From Seminibacterium arietis (GTDB taxonomy: Bacteria > Pseudomonadota > Gammaproteobacteria > Enterobacterales > Pasteurellaceae): DNA of 64,000 bases. The notes below the pieces were generated by a model that was not told where the DNA came from, made no database searches, and worked only from the letters and a program-made list of their open reading frames with translations. Location of the stretch: contig NZ_JBHTJN010000004.1 in assembly GCF_042675725.1 (NCBI RefSeq), positions 124,001 through 188,000 of the forward strand, in the 5' to 3' direction. Positions 20,311 through 29,976 of this stretch are shown piece by piece. How positions within the stretch are numbered: the stretch's first letter is position 1; each line of letters begins with the position of its first letter. Made by a program: the position numbers and the translations under genes.

Positions 20311-21084
20311 ATGCCGATTAACTTCACTAAAATATTTTCTGATTGTTGGAATTTTATCCGCAACCAACAACAAATTGTGTTTAAATTCACCGCACTTTAC
20401 GTGCTAGTCAACTTATTTAGTTATTTTGTACAACAAAAAATCCCCATTAGTGCAATTCAACAAAGTAATAATCCTATTGATGTGCTAGATTCGCAAATTG
20501 CCGCTGAGCAGGAAAACTCTTTTATCTTATTTTGCTTAATCGTATTTATCTTCGCTTCGGTCTTGATTACTATTTGGGGTTATATCACTTTTGATAAATT
20601 GAGCCATCAGCAACAGGTTACTATATCTGAAACATTTACTCTTGCCCTGAAAAAAATAATTGGCGTTATTTTTATTGGAGCCATCATTCTTATTCCATTA
20701 TCAATTGGAGTGAGTGGTAGTTTAGCTTTATTGATAATGCCATCACAGTCAGATAGTCTACCTTTTCTTTTTTTGACGATGATTGGGCTATTTCTGTTTG
20801 TTCGGTTAAATTTAGCGATTGTACATTATGCAATTAGCAATAAATCGTGGTTACAAAGTATAAAAGAAATTTGGGCTTACGGTAAAAAACATAACGGTGT
20901 GCTATTTATTTACTTTTTAATCGCACATATCTTTTTCCCATTAATTTCACAAAATTTGACCGCACTTTCGCAAGTCAATCTATTTACGGCAATCATTGGC
21001 ACAATATTAATGACGTTTATTTCTATGTTTTCACTGATTTTTAGCTATCGTTTTTATAGCTTATTTATACAAAGGGGAAAATAA
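20311..21084 (+). CDS. yciC: YciC-family inner membrane protein
   Basis: The 257-residue protein has about six hydrophobic helices (near residues 22-45, 70-95, 118-140, 150-172, 192-212 and 225-250) and matches the YciC/UPF0259 family. Its molecular function is not established; work in E. coli links YciB and YciC to envelope integrity and phospholipid transport. It opens a run yciC-yciB-yciA-yciI and ends in TAATG, sharing one base with the yciB start. An uptake signal occurs within the coding region. Confidence 0.88.
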   Translation: MPINFTKIFSDCWNFIRNQQQIVFKFTALYVLVNLFSYFVQQKIPISAIQQSNNPIDVLDSQIAAEQENSFILFCLIVFIFASVLITIWGYITFDKLSHQQQVTISETFTLALKKIIGVIFIGAIILIPLSIGVSGSLALLIMPSQSDSLPFLFLTMIGLFLFVRLNLAIVHYAISNKSWLQSIKEIWAYGKKHNGVLFIYFLIAHIFFPLISQNLTALSQVNLFTAIIGTILMTFISMFSLIFSYRFYSLFIQRGK

Positions 21085-21656
21085 TGAAGCAGTTACTAGA
21101 ATTTATTCCACTTATTTTATTCTTTGTAGTGTATAAATTAGCTGGCATTCGTGAAGCTGCAGTAACTTTAATTATTGCAACTATTATCCAAATGATAATT
21201 TTGAAAATAAAATATGGCAAAATCGGACAGCAACAATTAGTTATGGGCGTTGCCGTCGTGTTTTTTGGCACATTGACTGCTTATTTTAATGAGTTAGAAT
21301 TTTTAAAATGGAAAGTTACTATTGTTTACGCATTGTTTGCTCTCGTTTTACTAATTAGTCAATTTGGTTTTAAAAAGCTACTAATACAAAAACTATTAGG
21401 TAAAGAAATTAGTTTGCCTGAAGCAGTATGGGTAAAATTAAATGTAGGTTGGGCTATTTTCTTTATTATATGTATGTTAGTTAATATAGTAATAAGTCAA
21501 TTCTTCTCTGACGATATCTGGGTAGATTTTAAAACTTTTGGTATTTTAACAATGACTATCGTTGCAAGTCTTATTACTGGTATTTATATTTACCGTTATT
21601 TACCGAAAGAAAATCACAGCGTTACAACTCAAGATGATTTACAAAATAAAAAATAA
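21084..21656 (+). CDS. yciB: YciB (IspZ), septation-related inner membrane protein
   Basis: The 190-residue protein begins [22 protein letters not shown], the typical YciB/IspZ start, and has about five membrane helices. The conserved LNEAVW-like motif appears here as [17 protein letters not shown]. In Shigella and E. coli its loss affects septation and envelope stability. AAAGGGGAAA precedes the start within the end of yciC, so the two are translationally coupled. Confidence 0.93.
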   Translation: MKQLLEFIPLILFFVVYKLAGIREAAVTLIIATIIQMIILKIKYGKIGQQQLVMGVAVVFFGTLTAYFNELEFLKWKVTIVYALFALVLLISQFGFKKLLIQKLLGKEISLPEAVWVKLNVGWAIFFIICMLVNIVISQFFSDDIWVDFKTFGILTMTIVASLITGIYIYRYLPKENHSVTTQDDLQNKK

Positions 21657-21691
21657 ATGCTCGAGCAAATTAATGAAACAAAGGAAAAACT

Positions 21692-22138
21692 ATGACTTTT
21701 ATTGATGCAAAAACAATTCGTCAGCCAGAAGGTTGTTTGTTGTTACGCACTCTAGCAATGCCTTCAAACACTAATGCAAATGGTGATATTTTTGGTGGTT
21801 GGATTATGTCACAAATGGATATTGGTGGTGCTATTTTAGCGAAAGAAATTGCTCACGGACGCGTTGTGACCATTGCTGTAGACAGCATGACTTTCATTCG
21901 TCCTGTTGCTGTAGGTGATGTCATTTGTTGTTACGGGAAATGTATTTATGTGGGACGAACTTCAATTAAAATTAAAATTGAAGTTTGGGTAAAAAAAGTA
22001 TCTACAGAACCTTTAGGCGAGCGTTATTGTGTAACTGAAGCAGTATTCAGTTTTGTAGCTGTTGATACTCAAGGCAAACCTCGTCCAATTGAACGTGAAA
22101 ACAATAAAGAATTAGAGAACGCATTAAAAAATATTTGA
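21692..22138 (+). CDS. yciA: YciA, acyl-CoA thioesterase
   Basis: The 148-residue hotdog-fold thioesterase has the conserved NANGDIFGGWIMSQMDIGGAI segment (carrying the catalytic aspartate) and the VDSMTFIRPVAVGD core. YciA hydrolyses a broad range of acyl-CoAs; the H. influenzae protein has been characterised and is a hexamer regulated by CoA. It is 35 bp after yciB with AAAGGAAAA upstream of the start. Confidence 0.95.
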   Translation: MTFIDAKTIRQPEGCLLLRTLAMPSNTNANGDIFGGWIMSQMDIGGAILAKEIAHGRVVTIAVDSMTFIRPVAVGDVICCYGKCIYVGRTSIKIKIEVWVKKVSTEPLGERYCVTEAVFSFVAVDTQGKPRPIERENNKELENALKNI

Positions 22139-22160
22139 ACAACATTAACATAAGGAGAAA

Positions 22161-22454
22161 ATGATGTTTTTCGTTATTTTTGCTCAAGATAAACCTAACA
22201 CATTACAACAACGTCTCGCGGTGAGAACAAAACATCTTGCTCGTTTACAAGAACTGCATAATCAAGGTCGATTATTAACCGCAGGTCCTAATCCTGTAGA
22301 TGAGCATGATCTACAAGCAGGATTTACAGGATCTACTGTAATCGCAGACTTTGAAGACTTGGCTTCGGCTAAAGAATGGGCTTCACAAGACCCCTATATA
22401 GAAGCAGGGGTATACGACAATGTTATTGTTAAACCTTTTACAAAAGTATTTTAA
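22161..22454 (+). CDS. yciI: YciI-family protein
   Basis: The 97-residue protein has the full YciI pattern: [11 protein letters not shown], a central [21 protein letters not shown] segment with the His-Asp pair proposed as active site, and the C-terminal [11 protein letters not shown]. The structure of the H. influenzae homologue is a ferredoxin-like dimer; physiological substrate unknown. Two consecutive ATGs follow AAGGAGAAA; either could start. It lies 57 bp before acnB. Confidence 0.93.
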   Translation: MMFFVIFAQDKPNTLQQRLAVRTKHLARLQELHNQGRLLTAGPNPVDEHDLQAGFTGSTVIADFEDLASAKEWASQDPYIEAGVYDNVIVKPFTKVF

Positions 22455-22511
22455 GTTGTGAATCATTCAACAAAACAAAAATACAACATCAACCTAACGT
22501 GAGGAAAAACA

Positions 22512-25118
22512 ATGTCAGACTTTCTACTAAACTACCAACAGCACGTTGAAGAACGTGCCGCACAAGGCATTGTACCTAAGCCTTTAGATGCACAACAAAC
22601 AGCAAACTTAATTGAATTATTGAAAAATCCGCCAATAGATAAAACAGATTATTTACTGGATTTATTTGAAAATCGAATCCCTGCGGGAGTTGATGAAGCA
22701 GCTTACGTAAAAGCCAGTTTTTTAGCGGCAATAATAAAAGGTGAAACTGCTTCTCCGTTAATTAGTACACAAAGAGCGGTTCAGTTACTAGGCACAATGC
22801 AAGGTGGATATAATATTGAGCCGTTATTGACCGCACTTGATAATGAGCAATTAGCTCCTTTTGCAGTAAAAGCATTATCTTCTACTCTACTAATGTTCGA
22901 TAATTTCCATGATGTCGCAGAACGAGCCAAGCGTGGTAATCCATTTGCGAAGGAAATCATGCAAGCTTGGGCTAATGCCGATTGGTATTTATCACGACCA
23001 AAATTGGCAGAAAAATTAACCGTCACTGTTTTTAAAGTAACAGGAGAAACAAATACCGATGATCTTTCTCCAGCACAAGATGCATGGTCTCGCCCTGATA
23101 TTCCATTACATGCTTTAGCTATGCTAAAAAACGCTCGTGAAGGCATTGAACCTGATGATGTAGGTAACATTGGACCGATTCACCAACTTGAAAAATTAAA
23201 GCAGCAAGGTTTTCCATTAGCTTATGTTGGTGACGTTGTTGGGACAGGATCATCACGTAAATCAGCTACAAATTCTGTTCTATGGTTTATGGGCGAAGAT
23301 ATTCCATTTATTCCTAATAAGCGTGCGGGTGGCGTAGTATTAGGAGGTAAAATTGCTCCAATTTTTTTCAATACTCTTGAAGATGCGGGAGCATTACCTA
23401 TAGAAGTTGATGTAAGCCGTTTAAATATGGGAGATATTATCGATATTTATCCTTATCAAGGTAAAATTTGCAAACATAATAGTGACGAAGTGCTCGCAAA
23501 TTTCTCTCTAAAAACTAAAGTATTATTAGATGAAGTTAGGGCAGGCGGACGTATTCCATTAATTATTGGGCGTAGCTTAACTCATAAAGCACGTGTAGAG
23601 TTAGGTTTGCCAGAAAGCGACATTTTTGCTAAGCCTCAAGACGTAATAGCTAGCAATAAAGGGTTTACTTTAGCACAGAAAATGGTAGGACGTGCCTGTG
23701 GAGTCGAAGGTATTCGCCCAGGGCAATATTGCGAACCTCGAATGACGTCTGTTGGCTCTCAAGATACAACAGGACCAATGACTAGAGATGAATTAAAAGA
23801 TCTTGCTTGCTTAGGTTTCTCTGCTGATCTCGTTATGCAATCATTTTGTCATACCGCTGCTTATCCAAAACCAGTAGATGTCGTTACTCATCATACTTTA
23901 CCTGATTTCATTATGAATCGTGGTGGTGTATCGCTAAGACCTGGAGATGGCGTTATCCACTCTTGGCTAAACCGTATGCTATTACCAGATACAGTCGGAA
24001 CTGGAGGTGACTCTCATACACGCTTCCCAATTGGTATCTCATTCCCTGCTGGATCTGGCTTAGTGGCATTTGCCGCTGCGACAGGTGTTATGCCGTTAGA
24101 TATGCCTGAAAGTGTATTGGTTCGTTTTAAAGGGGAAATGCAAGCAGGCATTACGCTACGTGATCTTGTTCATGCTATTCCTTATTATGCTATTCAACAA
24201 GGTTTATTAACTGTAGAAAAACAAGGAAAGAAAAATATTTTCTCAGGTCGTATCTTAGAGATTGAGGGACTTGAGCATCTAAAAGTAGAACAAGCTTTTG
24301 AGCTTTCTGACGCTTCAGCTGAACGTTCAGCAGCAGCATGCACTATTAAATTGAATAAAGAGCCAATTATTGAATACCTCAATTCCAATATTGTACTGTT
24401 AAAATGGATGATTTCTGAAGGATATGGAGATATTCGTACCCTCGAGCGACGAATTAAAAACATGGAGAAATGGTTAGAAAATCCGCAGTTATTAGAAGCT
24501 GATAAAGATGCTGAATATGCTGCTGTAATCGAAATTGATCTCAATGAAATTAAAGAACCTATTCTATGTGCTCCGAACGATCCTGATGATGCAAAATTAT
24601 TGTCCGAAGTTGAGGGAAATAAAATTGATGAAGTTTTCATCGGCTCTTGTATGACTAACATTGGACATTTCCGTGCAGCTGGTAAATTATTAGCTAAATT
24701 TAAAGATGTAATTCCAACTCGTTTATGGCTTGCTCCTCCTACTAAAATGGATGCAGCTTTGCTCAGTGAAGAAGGATACTACAGCATTTATGGTAAAAGT
24801 GGAGCGAGAATTGAAATGCCAGGTTGCTCACTATGCATGGGTAACCAAGCTCGTGTGGCAAGTAATGCTACTGTAGTATCAACTTCCACTAGAAACTTCC
24901 CAAATCGTCTGGGGCAAGGTGCAAATGTTTATTTAGCATCCGCAGAACTAGCAGCAGTGGCAGCACTATTGGGCAGATTACCAACCGCTAAAGAATATCT
25001 ATCTTATGTTGCTGATTTACAAAAAGATAAAGACGATACATATCGATATATGAACTTCGATCAAATCAACAGCTATACTAAAAAAGCGGAAAAAGTGATA
25101 TTTCAAACTGCGGTATAA
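22512..25118 (+). CDS. acnB: AcnB, bifunctional aconitase / 2-methylisocitrate dehydratase
   Basis: The 868-residue AcnB-type aconitase interconverts citrate and isocitrate using a 4Fe-4S cluster. The cluster ligands are C713 (in GSCMTN), C772 and C775 (in PGCSLCMG), three residues on from their E. coli positions. The HEAT-like N-terminal domain unique to AcnB (about 1-160) precedes the swivelling domain 4, which holds [13 protein letters not shown], and then domains 1-3. GTGAGGAAAA precedes the ATG. All motifs look intact, so the organism has at least this TCA-cycle step. Confidence 0.97.
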   Translation: MSDFLLNYQQHVEERAAQGIVPKPLDAQQTANLIELLKNPPIDKTDYLLDLFENRIPAGVDEAAYVKASFLAAIIKGETASPLISTQRAVQLLGTMQGGYNIEPLLTALDNEQLAPFAVKALSSTLLMFDNFHDVAERAKRGNPFAKEIMQAWANADWYLSRPKLAEKLTVTVFKVTGETNTDDLSPAQDAWSRPDIPLHALAMLKNAREGIEPDDVGNIGPIHQLEKLKQQGFPLAYVGDVVGTGSSRKSATNSVLWFMGEDIPFIPNKRAGGVVLGGKIAPIFFNTLEDAGALPIEVDVSRLNMGDIIDIYPYQGKICKHNSDEVLANFSLKTKVLLDEVRAGGRIPLIIGRSLTHKARVELGLPESDIFAKPQDVIASNKGFTLAQKMVGRACGVEGIRPGQYCEPRMTSVGSQDTTGPMTRDELKDLACLGFSADLVMQSFCHTAAYPKPVDVVTHHTLPDFIMNRGGVSLRPGDGVIHSWLNRMLLPDTVGTGGDSHTRFPIGISFPAGSGLVAFAAATGVMPLDMPESVLVRFKGEMQAGITLRDLVHAIPYYAIQQGLLTVEKQGKKNIFSGRILEIEGLEHLKVEQAFELSDASAERSAAACTIKLNKEPIIEYLNSNIVLLKWMISEGYGDIRTLERRIKNMEKWLENPQLLEADKDAEYAAVIEIDLNEIKEPILCAPNDPDDAKLLSEVEGNKIDEVFIGSCMTNIGHFRAAGKLLAKFKDVIPTRLWLAPPTKMDAALLSEEGYYSIYGKSGARIEMPGCSLCMGNQARVASNATVVSTSTRNFPNRLGQGANVYLASAELAAVAALLGRLPTAKEYLSYVADLQKDKDDTYRYMNFDQINSYTKKAEKVIFQTAV

Positions 25119-25217
25119 TTATATCGTTCGTTTTCGATAAAAAATTGAAATTTGACAGTGTAGAAATCAAATATCAATCACTGATAATAGTAGCCCGATT
25201 GAGGTCTCACAATATTG

Positions 25218-25239
25218 TAGCAGGCGAAATCGCCTGCTA
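25218..25239. terminator. Hairpin shared by acnB and the opposite small gene
   Basis: TAGCAGGCGA and TCGCCTGCTA form a 10-bp stem with a 2-nt loop. It lies 100 nt past acnB and overlaps the stop codon of the convergent small membrane gene. A T-rich stretch follows on the plus strand. Confidence 0.7.
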
Positions 25240-25560
25240 TTTAGATTTACGATATTTTTGTAAGGCTTCAAATTTTGCGTTTTCTGCTAGTATTTCATTT
25301 AGCAGTTTTTCATTGTGTTCTTTGTTAATCTTATCGCTATAGGCTTTAATGATGATCCATACAAAGCCTATATAAATAATAGAGAGTATCAGCTTAAAGT
25401 ATTCATTCGAGATCTCAATATAGAGTACCTGATAGCAAATCGCTATTATACCAGTAGCCGATAGATAGTTTATTTGCTCTCTTTTGTAACAAATCCACAT
25501 TAAAAATAAACTGGAACAAATACAGATTAAATTTAATAAAACTAGTATAGTTGTAATCAA
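25237..25560 (-). CDS. Unrecognised small membrane protein
   Basis: I do not recognise this protein of about 107 residues. It has three predicted membrane helices (roughly residues 2-23, 32-49 and 55-75) and a charged C-terminal tail that looks helical (KINKEHNEKLLNEILAENAKFEALQKYRK). No ATG start exists. I chose the TTG at 25560 because AAGGGGG lies 5 nt upstream; a second TTG at 25584 has no such signal. It is flanked by terminators on both sides and convergent with acnB, so it looks like a lone accessory gene. A phage-type or toxin-like membrane protein is possible but unsupported. Confidence 0.6.
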   Translation of the reverse strand: MITTILVLLNLICICSSLFLMWICYKREQINYLSATGIIAICYQVLYIEISNEYFKLILSIIYIGFVWIIIKAYSDKINKEHNEKLLNEILAENAKFEALQKYRKSK

Positions 25561-25667
25561 AATGTCCCCCTTAGCTTGTTTCAACTCTTTATCAATAGTT
25601 TCTATTATAGTTTATATTATGATTTTTTCTACTTTGTCAGCCTCTTTTATCGGCAATACTTTTCTAT

Positions 25668-25692
25668 AAAGGGTGTATTACACCCTTTTTTA
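25668..25692 (+). terminator. Hairpin in the gap after potD, plus-strand polarity
   Basis: AAAGGGTGT and ACACCCTTT flank a 4-nt loop and are followed by a T run on the plus strand. No plus-strand gene ends nearby, so it may stop read-through from acnB or act on antisense RNA. Confidence 0.55.
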
Positions 25693-25701
25693 TTGCTAAG
25701 C

Positions 25702-25730
25702 AAAAAATCTGCCTATAAGGCAGATTTTTA
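25702..25730 (-). terminator. potABCD terminator
   Basis: AAAATCTGCC and GGCAGATTTT form a stem 24 nt past the potD stop, followed in that direction by a T6 run. Strong intrinsic terminator. Confidence 0.8.
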
Positions 25731-25753
25731 AATAACAAACTAAAGTGCGGTAA

Positions 25754-26830
25754 TTATTGAGCCGCTTTTAATTTTTGATAGAAATTTTCATAATATTGTA
25801 CTGCATCTCCTACGTCATCTTGCCAATGACTATTTTGCAATACTTCTTGCGTTGGATAAATTGCTGGATCTTGAGTAATTTCCGCTGGAAGCAATTCCAA
25901 AGCCTTAACATTAGAAGTTGGATAACCTATTTCTTTAGTTAATTGAGCTGCTGTTTTTGCTCCTAGCATATAGTTAATCAGTTTATGAGCCCCTTCAGGA
26001 TTTTTTGAATTTGCTGGGATCGCTAATGTGTCAACCCAAAGCACTGGTCCTTCTTTCGGGAAAATCATATCCAAAGGTGCTTTCTCTTTTTTCGCAATAC
26101 GCACTGAACCGTTCCACAATTGACCAACACCCACTTCTCCAGCAATGAAAGAATTCGCTGGATTATCAGAACTAAATGCAAGCACATTTGGGCGTAGTTT
26201 TAAAAGTTCTTCATAAGCTTGTTCAATAATTTTAGGATCTTTGGTATTAGGATCTTGACCAAGTTTTAACAACGCAATATTAAATACTTCACGTGCATCA
26301 TCTAATAATTGAATTTTATTAGCAAATTCAGGTTTCCATAAATCAGCCCAAGAAGTAAAGTCTGTGCCTTTATAATCATTCGTATTAAACGCAATACCTG
26401 GAGCACCTAATAATTGTGGTAAAGAATATTTATTACCTTTATCATAAGGTTTATCCAACCAATTTGGATTTAATTCTTTAATTACTGGCAGTTTGCTGTG
26501 ATCTAAAGGCATCAACATACCTTCACGTGCCATTTTTGAAACAAAGTAATTTGATGGAGCAATTACATCATAACCACCTGATTCACCTTGTGTTTTTAAC
26601 TTCGCATACATTGTTTCATTTGATTCCAAGCTAGAAACAATTACTTTTATGCCAGTTTCTTTTGTGAATTCATCTAACAAACCATCTGGGACATATTCAG
26701 TCCAAGTATAAAGATATACTGTGTCATTTTCTGGTGCTTTAGTTTCAGCAGTTTTTGTCTCTTTATCATTACAAGCTGCTAGAGAAAGTGCTATAGCCCC
26801 AGCAGTAAAAAGACTTGTTAATTTTTTCAT
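25754..26830 (-). CDS. potD: PotD, spermidine/putrescine-binding lipoprotein
   Basis: The precursor of 358 residues starts MKKLTSLFTAGAIALSLAAC, with a lipobox (LAAC) that would anchor it as a lipoprotein, unlike soluble E. coli PotD. The binding-protein core has YLYTWTEYVPDGLLDEF and the acidic/aromatic polyamine-pocket residues typical of PotD. I chose ATG 26830 because the AAGGGA signal is then 9 nt away; two closer ATGs at 26839/26836 are too near. It is last in potA-potB-potC-potD, 149 bp after potC. Confidence 0.94.
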   Translation of the reverse strand: MKKLTSLFTAGAIALSLAACNDKETKTAETKAPENDTVYLYTWTEYVPDGLLDEFTKETGIKVIVSSLESNETMYAKLKTQGESGGYDVIAPSNYFVSKMAREGMLMPLDHSKLPVIKELNPNWLDKPYDKGNKYSLPQLLGAPGIAFNTNDYKGTDFTSWADLWKPEFANKIQLLDDAREVFNIALLKLGQDPNTKDPKIIEQAYEELLKLRPNVLAFSSDNPANSFIAGEVGVGQLWNGSVRIAKKEKAPLDMIFPKEGPVLWVDTLAIPANSKNPEGAHKLINYMLGAKTAAQLTKEIGYPTSNVKALELLPAEITQDPAIYPTQEVLQNSHWQDDVGDAVQYYENFYQKLKAAQ

Positions 26831-26979
26831 GTTCATCATTCCCTTTTAATTTAGAGTGAATATCAACCGCACTTTGTTGCTAAAACAAAGCAACGGCACA
26901 CAGAAATAGCCTTGATTGAAGCAAGGTATATTCTATTTTCTATTGAGTTATTTGTGAAGTATTTTATTTTACTTTTCCG

Positions 26980-27747
26980 CTATTTATTCCTTCTTCCAAT
27001 TAATTGGCTTAAGATCACTAAAGATAAAGAAAGAATAATCATAATAGTTGCTAAAGCATTAACTTCAGGTGTTACACCAGTTTTCACTAATGAAAAAATC
27101 TTCAATGGTAAAATTTCATAACTCACACCACTAACAAAAGAAGAAACTACTACATCATCTAAAGAAATAGTAAAACTAAACAACCAACCAGAAATCACAG
27201 CAGGTAAGACTAGAGGAAAAATAATTTTACGTAGAATAGTAATTTCCCCTGCACCTAAATCTTTTGCAGCTTCGAGCATCTTAACGTCAAAACCTTTTAG
27301 ACGAGAAAATACTGTTACAACTACATACGGCAAACAAAATGTAACATGAGCTAAAAGTAATGACCAAAAACCTAGTGATACACCAATGATCATAAATAAC
27401 GCTAACAACGATACCGCCATTACAATATCTGGAGACATCATGACTACAAATAACATACCACTAACAGCCTGTTTTCCACGAAAACGATAACGGTATAAAG
27501 CAATGGCAGTTAAACCTCCAACAATAGTTGCTAAAGTTGCTGCAAAAAAAGCAATAGTTACAGAATGAATCGCTGCTTGAATTAATGTATCGTTATTAAA
27601 CAAGCGTTCATACCAATTCCAACTGAACCCTTTCCAGGTCAAACCATAACGATCAGCATTAAAAGAATTAGTAATTAAAATGACAATTGGGATATACAGA
27701 TAAGCGTACACCACCAACATAAAAATATTACGTAGTAAACGACTCAT
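26980..27747 (-). CDS. potC: PotC, polyamine ABC transporter permease
   Basis: The 255-residue permease has about six membrane helices and the cytoplasmic EAA loop [24 protein letters not shown] that docks on PotA. Conserved N-terminal YLYIPIVILITNSFN fits PotC. It pairs with PotB as the inner-membrane channel for spermidine/putrescine. It shares one base with the potB stop. Confidence 0.95.
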   Translation of the reverse strand: MSRLLRNIFMLVVYAYLYIPIVILITNSFNADRYGLTWKGFSWNWYERLFNNDTLIQAAIHSVTIAFFAATLATIVGGLTAIALYRYRFRGKQAVSGMLFVVMMSPDIVMAVSLLALFMIIGVSLGFWSLLLAHVTFCLPYVVVTVFSRLKGFDVKMLEAAKDLGAGEITILRKIIFPLVLPAVISGWLFSFTISLDDVVVSSFVSGVSYEILPLKIFSLVKTGVTPEVNALATIMIILSLSLVILSQLIGRRNK

Positions 27748-28607
27748 TATTCCAACTCCATTTTCTTATTCATCAACTTACTTGCTTTGTAATAAATAAA
27801 GATAAGTAACGCCATTAATACAGTCAAACTAATACTAATTGCTGAACCAAACGGCCAATTTCGAGAAGCTAAAAATTCGCTCTTAATAATATTACCTACT
27901 AACAATACTTTTGCACCACCAAGTAAATCTGCAACGTAGAACATTCCCATTGCTGGTAATAACACTAGTAAACAACCTGCAATAATTCCAGGCATAGTCA
28001 TCGGCAAAATAATTTTAATGAAACGCTGAAATCCATTCGCACCTAGATCTTTTGCTGCTTCCAACAAGCGATTATCTAATTTCTCAATTGCAGCGTACAA
28101 AGGCAATATCATAAATGGCAACAATAAATAAACTAATCCGATAATTACGGCGACTTCTGTATTTAAAGTGCGGATAGGTTCATCAATAATCCCAATACCA
28201 AGCAAAACTCTGTTGAAAATACCTTTCACGCCAAGGAAAATTTTCATACCATAAATACGAATCAAAGAATTAGTCCAAAATGGCAACACAACTAGGAATA
28301 GTAAAATAGCTCTAAATTTCGGTTTAATCTTAGTCATCATAAAAGCAAATGGATAACCAATTACTAAACATACTAGTGTTGCCATTGCTGACATGAACAA
28401 CGAGTTCCACACAACTTGAGCATAAAGTGGCTCAAATAATCTAGAATAATTGCTTATTGTAAGGGGTAATGAATAAAAATCACTGCTATCACGTGTTAAA
28501 AAACTAACCGCCAGCACCAATAAATTTGGTGCTAGTACAAAGAAAATTAACCATGCGAAGATAATGGTAACAGTGATATTTTGAAATTTATTACTGACTA
28601 TCTTCAT
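27747..28607 (-). CDS. potB: PotB, polyamine ABC transporter permease
   Basis: The 286-residue permease has six predicted membrane helices and the EAA loop [28 protein letters not shown]. It starts within the last 17 nt of potA and ends on the first base of potC, so potABC is tightly coupled. An internal uptake-signal core lies near 28168. Confidence 0.95.
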   Translation of the reverse strand: MKIVSNKFQNITVTIIFAWLIFFVLAPNLLVLAVSFLTRDSSDFYSLPLTISNYSRLFEPLYAQVVWNSLFMSAMATLVCLVIGYPFAFMMTKIKPKFRAILLFLVVLPFWTNSLIRIYGMKIFLGVKGIFNRVLLGIGIIDEPIRTLNTEVAVIIGLVYLLLPFMILPLYAAIEKLDNRLLEAAKDLGANGFQRFIKIILPMTMPGIIAGCLLVLLPAMGMFYVADLLGGAKVLLVGNIIKSEFLASRNWPFGSAISISLTVLMALLIFIYYKASKLMNKKMELE

Positions 28608-29709
28608 CGTTTAGCACAACCTCCCAACCTTCATGCCAAGTGAGAGCAACTTTCTGACCTAATGAGTGATCAATATTAGGATCATCTTCATTAAAAAACT
28701 CGCTAACCAATACTTTCATATTATTATGATCTAGTACAATTGTTGACTCCAAAGTCATACCCTTATAATTACGATCTAGAACATGCCCAATAATTGCTTT
28801 TGATTGCTCATTTTCATCAAGTTCAGTAATGACTATATCTTCAGGACGTAACAACACCGTGAGATGTTGTCCACTATTTACAGGGATTGATGTATGAATT
28901 TCACATACTCGACCTTCAACATTAGCTTTAACTGTTTTTTCATCTATTCGCTCGATGACTGTTGCATCGAATACGTTAATTTCACCGATAAATTTAGCTA
29001 CAAAAAGATTTTTCGGTTCTTCATAGATTTCACGTGGCGAGCCATCTTGTTCAATATGTCCTTTATTCATGACAATAATACGATCAGACATAGTTAATGC
29101 TTCTTCTTGATCATGAGTAACAAAGACAAAAGTAATACCTAATTGACGTTGTAGAGCTTTTAACTCATTTTGCATTTCTTTACGCAATTTATAATCAAGT
29201 GCAGACAAAGACTCATCTAAAAGTAAAACTTTAGGCTTATTGACTACCGCACGTGCAATCGCAATACGTTGCTGCTGTCCACCAGAAAGTTGTGTTGGCT
29301 TACGATCTGCCATTTCTTCTAAACGAACCATACGCAAAGCTTCCATAACACGAGGTTTAATTTGCTCATTCGGAATTTTCTGCATACGTAAACCAAAAGC
29401 CACATTTTCAAAAATCGTCATATGTGGAAATAGAGCATAGCTTTGAAATACGGTATTGACACAACGACGTTCTGCTGGGATATTTGTAATATCCTGACCA
29501 TCAAGAATGATCGAGCCTTCATTTAATTCTTCAAGCCCAGCAATTAATCTTAAAACTGTCGTTTTACCACAACCAGACGGGCCAAGAATAGTCAAAAATT
29601 CGCCATTATTAATGGTTAGATTAAAATTGCTGATGATAGTTTTATCATCGTAAGATTTCGTCAGAGAACGAAGCTCAACAATAGGTTTGCTTTGAATTAA
29701 ACTTTCCAC
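28591..29709 (-). CDS. potA: PotA, polyamine ABC transporter ATPase
   Basis: The 372-residue ATPase has Walker [14 protein letters not shown], signature [14 protein letters not shown], Walker [13 protein letters not shown] and switch His in [10 protein letters not shown], followed by the C-terminal OB/TOBE regulatory region from about residue 245. It powers PotBC. I place the start at a GTG (29707-29709), downstream of TAGGAGAAAA. This gives the length of the H. influenzae protein, while the longer frame to 29793 adds 28 unrelated residues. It is first in the operon, divergent from the pepT-like gene. Confidence 0.92.
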   Translation of the reverse strand: MESLIQSKPIVELRSLTKSYDDKTIISNFNLTINNGEFLTILGPSGCGKTTVLRLIAGLEELNEGSIILDGQDITNIPAERRCVNTVFQSYALFPHMTIFENVAFGLRMQKIPNEQIKPRVMEALRMVRLEEMADRKPTQLSGGQQQRIAIARAVVNKPKVLLLDESLSALDYKLRKEMQNELKALQRQLGITFVFVTHDQEEALTMSDRIIVMNKGHIEQDGSPREIYEEPKNLFVAKFIGEINVFDATVIERIDEKTVKANVEGRVCEIHTSIPVNSGQHLTVLLRPEDIVITELDENEQSKAIIGHVLDRNYKGMTLESTIVLDHNNMKVLVSEFFNEDDPNIDHSLGQKVALTWHEGWEVVLNDEDSQ

Positions 29710-29820
29710 TAGCTTTGATTTTCTCCTAACACTGATGACATAATCATATTGATTATGAAGAACACATTTACAACTTAAATTGTAAATGACCAATAAATTA
29801 CTGCTATGATATAGCGATTG

Positions 29821-29836
29821 ACTTTTAATTAAAAGT
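29821..29836. promoter_or_regulatory. Perfect 16-bp palindrome between potA and the pepT-like gene
   Basis: ACTTTTAA is followed directly by its complement. It lies 111 bp before potA and 140 bp before the pepT-like gene in a 267-bp AT-rich divergent gap, which otherwise holds an uptake signal near 29951. Possible operator; no regulator recognised. Confidence 0.3.
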
Positions 29837-29976
29837 AATTAATTTGTTTTTCGTTAAAAATCTATTATTAATAACTAACAATTTCAAAAAAAATTGTTGT
29901 ATATCAAAACCCGTCTTAAGGCTGATGATAGAATAACGCCATTCAAGTTAAAAGTGCGGTAACTTTTCAGTAAAAT

